Shown one piece after another: positions 23,301-38,300 of a stretch of 64,000 nucleotides of DNA (its first letter is position 1; every line of letters starts with the position of its first letter). The translations under genes were made by a program, and so were the position numbers. The stretch comes from Helicoverpa zea (taxonomy: Eukaryota; Arthropoda; Insecta; Lepidoptera; Noctuidae), in the NCBI RefSeq assembly GCF_022581195.2, contig NC_061480.1, positions 4,984,892-5,048,891 on the forward strand, read 5' to 3'. The notes below the pieces were generated by a model that saw only the letters and a list, made by a program, of their open reading frames with translations, was not told the origin of the DNA and did not search any database.

Positions 23301-26300
23301 CTCTCCAAGTGCACGCCACTGAGATCGATTTTCGGCTGCTGAATACTATTATTGAATACTAGACGTTTTTAAATGCTTTATATGGGACTAGATGTTTTCA
23401 CGAGGTTTCACCCGCGTCCCGTGGGAACTACTGTCCGTACAGGGATAAAATATAGCCTATGTTACTCGGGAAGAGTGTAGCGCCCCAACAGTGAAAGAAT
23501 TTATCAAATCGGTTCAGTAGTTTTTAAATAATGTCGGGACACCTTTTCACACACGGTTGGTTAGCCCCATGGTAAGTTATTAATTAACTTGTGTTATGGG
23601 TGCTAACACAACTGATAAACTACATATAGCTACACATATACATATTTATAAATACATATTGTAACACCCAGACCACGGCCAACAAGCATGCTCATCACAC
23701 AAATGTCGACCGAACCGGGAATCGAACCCGGGACCTCAGGTTCGGCGGTCCGGCATGATGACCATTGCGCCATCGAGGTCGTCTAGTCGAGTCGTCTAGT
23801 TTTTGAGTTTATCCATTACAAAAATACAAAATTGTCATATTTATAACATTTAAACTCGGAAATATTTTTTAAACTCGGTTCTTAATAAGTTCTTAATATT
23901 AAAATAATTCAAGGAAATGAACAAACGCTTGAGTTTTATAATATTTGTGAAGATTACCGTATTTCATTGAAAACCATTCAGTAGTTTTTGTTTTGCATGA
24001 AGAATTTACAAACAAAATAACTTTCACTTTTATAATATTACTGTAAAATATTCAAGTGATTTATTAACATGTGTAATATTATAATACTAGTGGAAAACCC
24101 GGCTTCGCTCGGGTGAAATTTGACTCATAATACACGTCTAGTTGCAAAATGTAGGTAGAAATTTCTGTAGTCATTGTGTCTCAAGGAATATTAAAGGAAT
24201 AAGCAAGGCATAGATTCGTATAGCTTCGTTCGTTATGTTTAATAAATATAATAAATAAAAACTGCAAAAGTTTTTACACAAATTATTTTTATTTCAAATT
24301 AACATTCAAAATAAACTAACACAAATTAACAAAACATATACCGTCTTACCACAAAAACTTTTAAACGTCAGTTTAAGACTTGTCTAAAAAAATGTCAAAT
24401 TATGACGTTGACATATGGTTCATTTTGCAGCCAAAATTTTATTAGACAACTGTAAAACAGGATTTAAAGTTTTTGTAGTAAAACCAATAATTTTTAAGGT
24501 TTACTCTGTGTAAACCTCTTTGTTTTAAGCACTCAGTCTTTTTCTTTACTTTGACAGGTAGATAAGTACTTACTAATTTTAAAAATAAAATATGAAATTG
24601 TGGTTCTTTATCCAAATTGGCTAAATCAAGAATAATATTAGGAAGTATGTAAATTGTAATTTTACAATGAGTACTTATCCGAGAATTTGGCAAAGGTACT
24701 TATAAAAAAATATTCTCTATTATACATCAGAGGTTGATTATCACAAAATTTCTCTATATATAACATTTTTCGATAAATATTTATCACCTTTCAAGCCTTG
24801 TTCAGTGGTATTGATAATTTGAATTTTTACATCATCGAATCTTCGAACTCGAAATAATTGCCGAGGAAGTTTAAAATCAATTGCTTCATTCAAACATCTT
24901 TCCCATTCTTGATCGTCAAAAAGTAGCTTGAGCAGCTTCTCGAAATGAGTTGTAAATAATATTTTCATAAGTTCTAACATTCAACTCTTCGTTATCGACC
25001 TTAAAGGAGAAAATATATTAGATAAATATTCAAATAATAATAACTATTGTGAATGTATGTAGGTATATCCTCACATCTCTATCTGGTAATAAGTATTATT
25101 TTTCATTTTACAGCCACAGCACTCGCAATAATTGAAATTATCTGCAAAAATATATTATACAATTAATAATGTCTATTGTATAATAAGAGCCAGCCAAGTT
25201 CAAGTGGAACTTGCGCATGAAGGGGTTCATTTCATTATCGAGAAAAACGGTGAAAAAATCGTGTCTGTTTCTGTATGTGTTCATGACACCTCAACACAGG
25301 CTATGCGTGTGGTCATTTATTATTATTTGTCGAATTATAGAGAAAAAATATTGAGCCGCTTACCGAGTATAATGTTGTCGCATTCCACACATCGACTGCA
25401 CATTTGCTTTTGTTTGCCATTACAAAAATTGCATGTCACTGGAAGTAAATAAGTACTTATTTTATTTTTAAATGCAGAAGGCTCACAATCCACACTTTAA
25501 GAAGAAAACAAAACAAAATTTACTTAAAAACACAACCTGCCTACATACCTACTAAAATACTACACACCATCTTTACGAAGAGCCCTTCGCTCCATCCACT
25601 TTCCACAATTGTGACAATGTTTACCAAATGCACGGAGATTCGGCTGTTAACAAAATGATATAGGTATCATCAAACAAAAGACTAAACGAAGACAGAGACA
25701 CGACCAACGAAACATTTTATTAAATACTTACGATTTTCGGTATGATGTGTGTAATCCAAACAAAGTAAATGACAATGACATTTGAACAACTAAATGACAT
25801 TTGAACTAAAACTTCGACTTTGAGGTTATGGTTATTATTCTTCTTTCTATGGTTTTTATCGCAATCGGCCAATCTTATGCTACGTTCACACGCGCGCCGC
25901 GCAACCCGGCGGGCTGCCTGGCGGGCTGCGCGGCGTGCAGCCCGTCGCGGGCAGGCGGATATTCAAGCTGTTCACACGCGCGCCGTCGTGTCAGTCAGTG
26001 CAAGAATGGCGAGCAGCGAGGATCTCGGTGTTGTTGCTGTCATAGCCTTTGGCTTAACTTATTTTTATTGGAAAAATAATCAAAATGATGAACGACGTTA
26101 ACCATTCCGCCATGTTGTTATCTTCGATCGTAGCGACTTTCTTAGAACGTTTAATCGTCACGAAAGCGCAGGAGAGACTGACTGCCCGCGCGCGTGTAAA
26201 CAGTCGCCGGGCGCCCGCACATTCATCCTTTGAACTTTGCCAAAAAACCGGCACTCGACCGATTCGCGGCGTTCACGGGCACGGGCGCGTTCACGGGCTC

Positions 26301-29300
26301 GGGCGTACCGTTTACACGCTCGTGAACGTGACTGTGCCCGAAACGGAATGTGCATGAACGCGCGCGTGTGAACGTACCATTAGGTTTAAAGAAAAAACAC
26401 ATAACAAAAAGTATATCATAAAAAAGTGTCAAAAACAATATTTTCGCGAAACGTCAACGACTGACGAAAAGTATTTTTTGATAAGATTCACTAAACGTTG
26501 GCGATGCGTATCTAAGCAACGTTTATTAACTACCCAAGATGGCGACTGTGGTTTGCTTGTCAGTGCAATTGAAATTTAACGAAATTCTCCATAATCCGAA
26601 TTTTGCGGATATATGTTGTCGACTCAAAATTAATATTTTTTTATGTTTTGTTATTCATATAAGGTTTCGATCGAGTCTACCGTACCCTTTGACGAAATTA
26701 TTAATATAGAAATTATTCGGATTAATTGCGTTCATTTATAGATTTAGAATATGCAATAAGTCAATGTTTACATAGTATTACATTTCTCTGTCTGTCCCAG
26801 TTTCCTAGTTCAGTAGTTCATGGTTAAAGCTTGCATACATCGGTCTAGAAGTCGGTGGCAAAATGTCGATGCTCTTATAAGATTGTTTTTTTGCTTTTTT
26901 CGGGTAAACGGGGCCCTATTGTTTTCGCTCCTCTGTCCGTCCGTCTGTCACCAGGCTGTATCTCAAGAACCGTGACAGTTAGAGAGCTGAAATTTTTACA
27001 GATGATGTATTTTTGTTGCCGCTATAACAACAAATATTGAAAACGAGTATAAAATAAATATTTTGGTGGGCTCCCATACAACAAACGTGATTTTTTTGCA
27101 CATTTTTGCTCGATTTCGATAACGGCAGCAGGTGGTATTCCGTACCATGATTTATAAAACCGCATCTACCTATCTACATCCTTTCGTGCGCGATGCCAAC
27201 TCGCACTTGGCCGGTTTTTTGTTTCAGTCCAATTTTACATCCACCTTAGCGGGTACTGTAGGCTTGCACATTACCCTAATTTACTTGAGAAGTAAAACTT
27301 ATTTCTTCTTTTACTGAACCCTGTTTACTAGCCCTATGTAATTCCTTATTTACCTAGTCCCCCTATTGAATACTTCCTTATGTCCTCTTCCTCCGACCTG
27401 CCCTGTTCCCAATTCCATTTTCCCCTGTCACTCGTCATACTGACACTCACTCCCTTCCTATTCATGTCATCTTTCAGGCAATCCATCCATCTTTTCTTAG
27501 GTCTAAATTTAAAATAATGCCTCCAAACAAAGTTGGTGGAAAAATAAACATTGCCTAACAACGATGCACCTAAAATGACTGTGCTAAAAAACTAGTTAGG
27601 TTCTTTTCCGTCAGTTTCTCTAACATACTCAGACAGAAGACAACCCAATTTATACAAGTCACCTTTTCCCCAGGATACGGTCGCAGGGAAGTAGTGGAGA
27701 TCCTCATAGCAGCCGGGGCGGCGCTCCAAGCTCGCGACGACGGAGGCCTACAGCCACTACACAATGCATGCTCCTTTGGCCACGCGGACGTTGTGAGAGC
27801 GCTACTGAGCGCGGGGGCGGCGCCCGCGGCGAGAGACAACTGGGGCTACACGCCGCTGCATGAGGCTGCTGCTAAGGGCAAGGTCGATGTGTGCATAGGT
27901 GAGTCTAAAAGAGAGAGAAAGACGTCCTCCTAGCCGATTATTAGCGACTGTTATCATATAAATAGATCAGCCAGCTGCGCAGGACATATTATAGTGCACG
28001 AGCATTTGCGCAGACACAGCTGCACTCACTATTCATTAACTCTCATAGCGCGATGGGACGGCAATCCGACACCACCGGAGAGAGATCAGGCGCAGGACCG
28101 ACATTTACATGCTACCGACATTCAGTAAGAGATGTAGTTATAAAGAGAGCTGGTGGGGGATGAATGGGTGACCTTCTAGTTCATGGATGGAGTAAGAGAG
28201 TGAGTAAGGGATAGTATATAAGGAGAATAAATAGGTGAAGTAGACCATTATCATCTGCCTAACTTATTCCCAACTATGTTGGGATCGGCTTCCAGTCTAA
28301 CCGGATGCAGCTGGGTACCAGTGTGCCACAAGGAGCGACTGTCTATCTGACTTCCTCAACCCAGTTACCCGGAAAACACAATATAGATGAAGTACATTAT
28401 CATCATCATTCTACGGCCCTTATCCCAATTTTAATTTGGGGTCGCCGCAGCATGTTTTCTTCTTCCATACTCTTCTATATAAGGGGAGTACCTAAGAAAC
28501 TTCATTCACAGAGTATTACGAGTGATGTTACACGTTACATATTTCTTGTTTCGTTTCAGCGTTGCTGCAACACGGCGCGGACCCGAACATTCGCAACACG
28601 GAAGGCAAGACGCCGCTCGATCTAGCCGACTCCGCTACCAGGCCTGTGTTGACAGGTGAGTTCTACTTTATATAAGTCTTGTCTATTAACATCATCTACA
28701 AGGAAAGGTGTTGTTTGTTAAGAAAATAAAAAGACTACGGTCTTCTTTAGCTAGTTATCAAAGTTAATGTTAGCTTTTTCTTAACTAATATTTTAGTTTT
28801 AGGCAATTAGACCACTTCTTAAATGATTTGAAAAATTATTTTACGGTCAGTAAAGCTTGGGTTTCCTAGGAAAGCGGTGCCGTCATATAGCGGCCGTCAC
28901 ATTACGGACGCAAATAGACGGTCGTCTTTACGTGATGACATGCGGAAAGTTCCACGGCCGTTTTAACACACCGTCATAAACTTTTTGTTAGTTGTATCAT
29001 ACTTACTAACCTGTTTTATTTAATATTTCTCAAATTTCACGACACCAATTCTGTTTTAGTTGACTTTTTCTATAATCTTTATTTTTTATATTATATATTG
29101 CTTCCATTGCTTCGTGGTTACGAACGAAATCTATTAAAATTTCGTCGTCCTCGCTGCTCTAAGAGTTGTAACTAATTTTTGACGTTGTTCCGAAAAAAAA
29201 AACACAAATACGTATTAAAAAAGCTTCACCGCTTTCAATAAAACGTTCACCAAACTATCTGACACCGTCAAGACGGCCGTCATGCAAATGGCGGCACCGC

Positions 29301-32300
29301 TTTTTGTAGTTACGGTGTCAGTTACCGCTCTCTAGGAAACCGCCCCATTTTGTTTACATAGACAACGTTCTGGTGACGTCTTTCACCGCTGTATTACGGC
29401 CGCTATATGACGGCACCGCTTTCCTAGGAAACCAAAGCTTAAGCTACAGTATCAAAGGTTGACATTGGCTGTATTTTATCAGAATTAGAATTTTATATTT
29501 AAATCGTCTTTACATAGTATTTTATAAATAATACAGTAAAACAGATTTTATATAGTATTTTAAAAAGTTTCACCACTTTTTCCGAGCTAGAGACTGAAAT
29601 ATAAAAAAAAGTCATAATAAACTCACTCGGTCTGCTCAAAATAATATCGATAGACCATTAAACAAAAAAATATCGAAAACAGTTTAGCAACAATTTTATA
29701 ACTTAAATTATTTTTGTTCCAGGTGAATACTGCGCAGCGGATGTCTTAGAAGCGGCTAGATCTGGCGCAGATGATCGCCTAGCATCCCTCCTCACTCCTC
29801 TCAACGTTAACGTGCACGCCAGTGACGGTAGACGGTCTACTCCCCTTCACTTGGCAGCCGGCTATAACAGAGCGAGAGCTGTGAGATTGTTGCTGCAGAG
29901 AGGCGCTGATGTCCATGCTAAGGATAAGGGGTGAGTAGACTGGAAAGACTGTGGTCTACTGAGTAAGAACACTATACTATTCTTGTAGATCATTGAATTG
30001 AATCTTAAAATACTGTTTTTTTATGGAGTAGACTGTGGTCTTTCATTTGATAATGTAAATATAATTCATAAAGGTTTTTATTTACTGCAAATTAAAAGAC
30101 TGTTGTGGAAACAGAAAGTTGACCTAAGGACTGAGTATACTTTTACTATGTGAAAAGTCCATGGTCTACTACTCAGTAGACCACAGTATATTTATTTCAA
30201 AACAACACAATTTTCCCTACGGAGGTCTAATCCCCTACACCACGAGTAGTAGACACAGTCACAGTTTTTTTTCACCCCAAAATTACCTTTCAGAGGTCTA
30301 GTTCCACTACACAATGCGTGTTCCTACGGCCACTATGAGGTGACGGAACTGCTCGTACGTGCGGGCGCGGACGTTAACGCAACCGATCTATGGGCGTTTA
30401 CTCCGCTACATGAGGCTGCCAGCAAGGCGCGGTTAGAGGTAATGTAGTTTTAACTTAATGTTGAATCTGCAGTAATATTTTATAGTTTGTTTGTTTGACA
30501 TGAATAGGCTCCGAAAATATTTGAGTAATTTAAATAATTCTTTCTCAAGCTACATTATCTCTGGACAACAAAAGCTGTAGTTTATCTGGGTACGGAAAGA
30601 ACATCCCCTGGACGGGGCGCACTGTGACAGCCTTTTTATCGTCCCACTGCTGGGCACAGGCCTCCTCTCACACGGAGAAGGACGGGGGTGTAATCGCATA
30701 AAAAACAGCTGCTCTATGAGAACGCTCCCTGTGTGTAAGAAAACTCTGATACATGCATAAAACACATTTTGAGCGAAAAAATACTTGTAGTTTTCAATTG
30801 TTTGCTGTTGCGCGGAAAAATAGTGTGATAGCTTCGTTGCGGTCTTTTCCAATATTCTATTTTATATTGATATGTTGTTTTGATTACTAGAGATAGGAAT
30901 TTGACTTAACTTTGTCAAATACCTCTAATAAGCAAATCAACAGATGTGTAGATAGAATATTGGGAACGGCCGTTAATCAGTACGCGGCTTATTTTAACAG
31001 TATTTAATGTATTAAATCAATTGCATTTGTAATACAGGTATGCTCCCTCCTGTTAAGCGAGGGCGCAGACCCCACACTACTGAACTGTCACGGCAAGTGT
31101 GCGCTCGACGTAGCGCCCACCCGGGAGCTGCAGGAGAGATTGGCTTGTAAGTATATGTAAAGATATAAAAGAAATAACTGTCCTTATTCATATTAGTGAA
31201 GACTTATTTATTAGTTAATTAATTAAAATTACAATCATTTACCTCGCTGCAATAAAAAAAAAATGCACATGAGTGTCACAAACAATTGTAGGCAACTATA
31301 ATATTTATTTAATATAATAATTAAAGACTATTTTTGTTTGAACGCGCCAGTCTCAAACCTTCTGATCCATTTGGATCCAATTTTGTTCAACTATGGTCCA
31401 TGATACTGTTAGTTAGTGTACTGGTAATAGATGTTTGAAAAATTCGATCTGGGTTACATTTCCCTTTTACCCTATTATCATAACCTTGTTGTTGCCGCTA
31501 TAACAACAAACAGGCACTGAAAACTAGTAAAAAATCACTATTTTAGGGACTCCTATACAAAAAACTAGTTTTTTGGCTTTCTCGACATAATGGTCCCTTA
31601 GTGCGCAAGTCCGATACTCGGCCAATATTTTTCGCCTCTTTCCCGCAAAAACTATCGAATGGATTTGATTTAAGGTTGGTAGTAAATAGTGTAGAAGTTT
31701 ATGTATAAGGATAATATTTATTTCACAGTCGAATACCGAGGACATTGTCTACTAGAAGCCTGCAGACTAGCAGAACCGGCGAGGGTCAAGAAACAATTGT
31801 CTGCTGTCTCAGGACATCAGCATCAGGTAAGAAATATATTTACTGTCATACAAACAGATATGTGTTCTTTGAGAATTTGATCCTCAAGTTGTGCATAGGA
31901 AGTGGGGAAGGAACGGCGTTTTTGTTTTTTTTTTTTTTTTAAACAAAGTTCATCTAATTTTTTTCTAAACTACACTGAAATAAACAAAGCTCGCACAGAG
32001 GTTGAGCATTGCCATCCAACGTGGCAATACTGCCAGCCTTTTGGGTACATTACCCAGTGACAGCGATGAGGAGCAATTTTTTGATGCTCTGTTTTAGTTT
32101 TAAGTTGTATATATAAAATATTATTTTAACTTTTTTAAATTAATGTAAGTATATTTCTACTAAATAAACTATTAAAATCTGTAATGGTAACAATAAAAAA
32201 AAGTTCATTTTTTTTTTCTCCTCTTTCGTAATATTAGGACGTGGTTCTCAATTTGACCCATGAGTATTTTTTATTATACGTCTCGTCGAACTTTTTGTCG

Positions 32301-35300
32301 CCACTAAAAATGGTGCGAGTCGAGGCGAAACCAACTCTAACCAGGTTATTATAAAACGAGGTTTAAAAAAGTACACCAGCTTTTGTACCACCTTTAAACC
32401 ACCGTTCCGAACAAAATCAGTGGACTAAAGCTATTACTAAAGCGGGTACTTCTTAAAACCACGTTTTATAATTAGGTGGTAAGTGTCAGCCAATAGTCAG
32501 CCATTTTACTAATGCTTATTTCTTCTCTATATGAGAAGAGACCTGTGCCGAGCAGTGGGACGATAAAAACTCTGATGATAACAGGATTTTTTGGAATTCT
32601 TGCAGAGTTCCCAAGCCTCAACCAGCGGCAGTACTCCTTCACTCCCCGGAGAGTGCAGCGTGGAAGCCCTCGTTAACTTCCAGCACATAGCCACCGGAGA
32701 CAGACCCCTGCACTGTGCCGCCAACAGCGTCTACCCTAAGCGGAAGCAGGTGAGGCCACCACATGGATGGGTGATGTAGTGTCATACAGTAGCAACTTCC
32801 AGCACATGGGCACCGGAGACAGACCCCTGCACTGCAAAAGAGAATTTTCATCATCTTCAGTTTTTTTACTAAAGAAAATACTATCATTTTGGATAACTAT
32901 ATTAACTATGTGACGTCATTCTTAATCCAACATGGCGGCAAACCCAACATGGCGGACCTATTATTTTTAATACTCAATACTCAATACTCAATTCTTTATT
33001 GCATTCCACAATGTAGGTTTAGGTGGTAAACATTTATTTGGTAGGTAACAATTATGGACCCTGTCGGGCACAGCAAAAGATATTCTTAATATACGTATGT
33101 GGAGAGGACTTTACATTCAAATAACTTAAGTATAATTACAATTCAACTTATTCTAAAAACATTTACATAACACTAACATTACAATTAAAATTATAGACTT
33201 TATTTTTCTAGTTTTAGAGATTTATCACTTAAATATTCATCGACACTATAATAACATTTTTTTAATAATAACTTTTTTAATTTCTTTACGAATAGATGGA
33301 GTTTTTTTTTCATTTTTTATTGTTTCTGGTAGCATATTATATATTTTTACCGACATTACCAGAGGACTTGTAGAGTGTATTTTTAAGCGGGATGATGGTA
33401 GGTTGAGTCGTGTTTTGTGTCTAAGTGTGTACCTTGTTTGTATGTTTTCTCGTTTGGTGTAAAAGTCTTGGTGTTTATGAGCAAATTTGCATATTTCTAA
33501 TATGTACATACACGGCAGAGTTAGGATATTTTGTTCTATAAAATGGGGTTTGCAGCTATCTGTCTGTTGTATATTTACCAGGATACGGATAAGTTTCTTT
33601 TGAACGGTGAATAGTGTTGGGGCATCTGTACTATATCCCCACATTATAATGCCGTAACTGAGCCATGCATAAGCATAGGCGTAGTACATAACTAGAGCAG
33701 TCTGTAAATTTGTTGTTTTTTTAACTTCCCGGAAAGCATATATAAATTTCGATAGTTTTGATTTTATGTTTATTACGTGTGACTTCCAAGTTATATTTTT
33801 GTCTATGGTTATGCCTAATAGTTTGAATTCATTAACTGTTTCTATTATATGGTTATTGAAGGAAAATTGTACATTTAGAGGAGTTTTTTGGTAGGGGTGG
33901 AAAGTTATGAGTTTGGTTTTTTGGAAGTTTATTTCGAGGTTGTGTTCATTCATCCAGGTTTTTATTTTCCCGAGAATTTCATTGAGGGTACTGTTTAAGT
34001 TCGTATTGTCATGACATTGGGTAAGAATGGAGATGTCGTCCGCAAATAAAACGCAAGGTCCGGTTTCTGCAATAAATTTTGGGAGATCATTGATGTAAAT
34101 GAGAAATAGAATATAATACATTCATACAATGTTCTAAGCATATAAGTTTAAATAAAATAACTTGATTGCGTTTCAAAAATGAAACAACATTCAAAGCTTT
34201 TTTAATTTTTACAATATTTTATATTTTTCTCTTATGTTTTTACACATAGTACTGTAATTGTCAATTTGAAAAAACATAATGAATAAAATAAAAACTAACG
34301 AGGTGAAATATCTAACATGAATTAAATATACTCTTTGCATGCAAATGTAAATGTTTCTTTCAATGTATTAAATAAAATTGTTTTCCGAATATAATTTTCT
34401 AATTCCTTAACTCTAATAATATTATGTTTTCTCAGGTAATGGAGATGTTAATAAGAAAAGGCGCCCGCGTCAACGAGAAGAACAAAGACGGACAGACTCC
34501 CCTACACGTGGCGACTGAGCATGCGCACTTAGATGCTATGGATCTACTACTAAGGCATGGTAAGTTGAACCTTATATCTATGATAATAAAGTTATTTATT
34601 GAGCAATTTTAGCTTCACCTACATTTAGACGCCATGCATCTATCGCTAGTTATTTTGTTTTGATTCTTATTACTAGTAGGATAAAGTTGGTTATTGAACA
34701 ATTTTAGCTACGCGGACAATAAGATCTGCGGATCAGACATTATAAGTTGTAGCATTTTGAACTCTATTTCAATATAGATAAGGTTGGTTTTAGAGTACAA
34801 ATAGGTTTCACGTACATTTAGGTACTAAATTTGCTTCATAAGTTTTATGTTGAACTCTATGGGTATTGTAATAAGGTTGATTTTCATATACAAATTGAAC
34901 GGATCGCTATAAGAACAAAGACGGACAAACTCCCTGACACGTAGCCACTGAGCATGCGCACTTAGATGCTATAGATCTTCTGCTTAGACATGGTAAGCTA
35001 TGGACATAAAAGTTAAGCAATGTCATAGACGGGAGGCCACCTTGTCACGACCAGTTCCTCCGTGTTTTGAAAGGCATGATAAATTGTTGGGTACCGGCAG
35101 TCATTCGAAGATCTTTGGCAGTTGTTACGGGTAATCAGAAACAGGAAAGTCTGATAACCAGTCTTAACAATGAACATCTTTAAGCTCTACCCTTTAGGGT
35201 CTATATTGTTTCTTAACTGTAAAATGTACCACCTGTGTAACGTATGGAATGCTAACAAAGACTTGAGTATTGGTTGGCCGACCCTAACAGAAAGGTTATT

Positions 35301-38300
35301 CTTAGCGACGAACAATATGTTTCAGCCACGAGATTCTTTAGTTATTTTCCCTATATTTTTTAAACATTTTTTTACCCACAGGTGCAAAAGTGAACGCCTG
35401 CGACGGTCGCGGCAGCAGCGCTCTAGCCGTGGCCGCTCGCCGCGACTCCGCCGCCGCCTGCCGCCTGCTGCTCGCTTGCGGCGCCGACACCACGCCCGAC
35501 GCGCTGTATCCGCAGCCCGACGGTGAGGGGGACACCAGACACATGACCAGACACATGTTCAGACACACCAGACACGTGACCAGACACACTACATACATGA
35601 TCAGACAAACCGGACACACTAGACACATGATCAGACACATGACCAGACACACACTGACCAGACATTTACATTTTACAGACAGATACTCGTCAACTGAGCA
35701 CATACCCTGGCTAGACACATACACTGACCAAACACACAGACCAGACAGATATACTGACCAGACACATACTCATAGACTGGGTACAAATACCCTGTCCAGA
35801 CACATACACACACACCAGACATACGCAACCAAGCATACTTGTTTTAAGAAAAAAACTGACGTTTATATTGTCTCTCAACAGACGCATGCGCAAACGCGGC
35901 AGCTCTTAGGCTGCTAGAAGCCGCTCGTACGGGCGACGTGGAGAACGCTCGGAGTATATTAGACGCTCGGCCTCGACTCGTCAATTGTCGAGACGTTGAC
36001 GGACGACATTCGACGCCGCTGCATTTTGCTGCTGGGTGAGTTTGTCTGGCACTTACTCCATTTCAGTAAAGATATGATGATAAAAGATCATTTATTCAAA
36101 GTAGGCTGAAAATCAGCCATTTTTGAAGTTCAAGTTTACAAAAGACAGCCCCCAAAAACGCCCGCCCTTCACCACTTCCTTTGTGTTTTGCTGGGAAGAA
36201 GAAGTGGTGGAACAACCAGCAATACAATACTGTTTGTATGTTCTATATGTTCTGTATGTTCTATATAACATTCTGTGCAGAAGTTTATTTGTCAAAACAC
36301 TGGTATTCAGCTGCACCCGGTTATACTGAAAGCCGACCCCAACATAATTGGGCTAGGCAGATGATGATGTATTAGTTTAAAAAGTCTTATCAAGATTGTT
36401 TATCTTTCATTAAGTGGCTTCACAAATGGGGTATGGTTCCTTGTAACGAGAAATTGGTAGAGACAATAAAAAAGTACTGTGAAATAAACATTCTGTTAAT
36501 GTCCAATAATGTTGTTCGTTTCAGATACAATCGCTTGCCACTCGCTCAATTACTTTTACAAAGAGGCGCCGATGTTCACGCCAAGGACAAAGGGTGAGTG
36601 TTTTAGTATAGACTCTCTGCATATACAGGGTGTGTCGTTCACAATCACATTAAATCCTATCGTATATACTTTAAGATATTCTATGGCGAATTTTAAAAAA
36701 AATAACCTTATCCATTCAGTGGTTTAGCTACAGGAGTCATTTTTCGTTTTTATAATTTACAACATCATGTGTAAAGCAGAGATAAAATTAGGAGTATCGA
36801 ATGTTTTGATCAGTTGACAGCTGTCAGTTTTCAAGGGAGAATTTAAGTTGTTTGTAATGACTGACTTTTATATGGTGTTCTAATTTTCGCACACTTTTAT
36901 TCTATTTAGTTTGTTTGAAAAATTCATTTTTTTATTTTTATGTAGTTTTCTTTTTTCTTTTTGTTAATCGACATATATTAACCAGTATATTAACGCATTT
37001 CATTTAATGTGATTATGAACGACACACCCGATATGAAAAGAAACACAGGTACATACTATACACAGCTGTCACTACTATATAATAATACTTCGCGGACACT
37101 CAACTATACCGTTAGCCGGGGCGGGGAAGAATGCGGCTGATCTATGGCGCTTCTCACCCTTGTATTGATAATGTGTACTTACTATGGTCCATTTATTGGG
37201 TCACTCATTATTGCCGTCACTCAATTATACACAGTTTTCATTCATCTATACACTGCAGTCATTTACTTATGCACCGCGGTCGTTCAGCTATACATCACAG
37301 TCCCTCAACTATACATATTGTCAATTGACTTTACCCTATTTTCCTTATTATACAGAGGCCTAGTCCCCCTGCACAATGCGTGTTCTTACGGCCACTACGA
37401 GCTGACAGAACTCCTAGTATCAGCCGGGGCCGGTGTCAATGCGGCTGATCAGTGGCGCTTTAAATCGTTGTATTCATAATGTAGATTTGCTATAAACTAT
37501 GTTTACTTTCTGTAATTATATTGCGGTCACTCAACTCTACACCGCAGTTACTCGACTATACATCTCGGTCACCCAACTATACACTGCGGTCATTTAACTA
37601 TAAACATAGTCATTCAACTATACACCACGGCAACTCCACTATACACACCGGTCAATCAACTATACACCTCGATCACTCAACACTCCACCACGATTTCTCG
37701 ACTATACAATGCAATCATCAAACTTTATAGTGCATTCCTTTACTATACAGAGGCCTAGTCCCCCTGCACAATGCGTGTTCCTACGGCCACTACGAGCTGA
37801 CAGAACTACTAGTATCAGCCGGGGCCGGTGTAGAATGCGGCTGATCAGTGGCGCTTTAAATCGTTGTATTCATAATGTAGACTTGCTAACTATGTTTACT
37901 TTCTGTAATTATATTGCGATCACTCAACTCTACACCGCAGTTACTCGACTATACATCTCGGTCACCCAACTATACACTGCGGTCATTTAACTATAAACAT
38001 AGTCATTCAACTATACACCATGGCAACTCCACTATACACACCGGTCAATCAACTATACACCTCGATCACTCAACACTCCACCACGATTTCTCGACTATAC
38101 AATGCAATCATCAAACTTTATAGTGCATTCCTTTACTATACAGAGGCCTAGTCCCCCTGCACAATGCGTGTTCCTACGGCCACTACGAGCTGACAGAACT
38201 ACTAGTATCAGCCGGGGCCGGTGTCAATGCGGCTGATCTGTGGCGCTTCACACCGCTACACGAAGCGGCCGCTAAAGGCAAGGCTGATATCGTAAGGTTA

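Larger units (their letters stand above)
37190..38140. repeat. Intron 12 minisatellite with a roughly 394-bp higher-order unit
   Basis: Degenerate 20-22-bp units of the type TCACTCAACTATACACCGCG fill the intron. They are carried within a larger unit, including an exon 13 copy, that repeats with spacings of 395 and 393 bp (exon copies begin at 37356, 37751 and 38144). The two downstream intervals are almost identical. Confidence 0.9.

Noticed and set aside
35390..35917. 175-codon plus-strand and 128-codon minus-strand frames
   Set aside because: They combine tankyrase exon 10 or its antisense with a CAGACACA minisatellite, which lacks stops in several frames.
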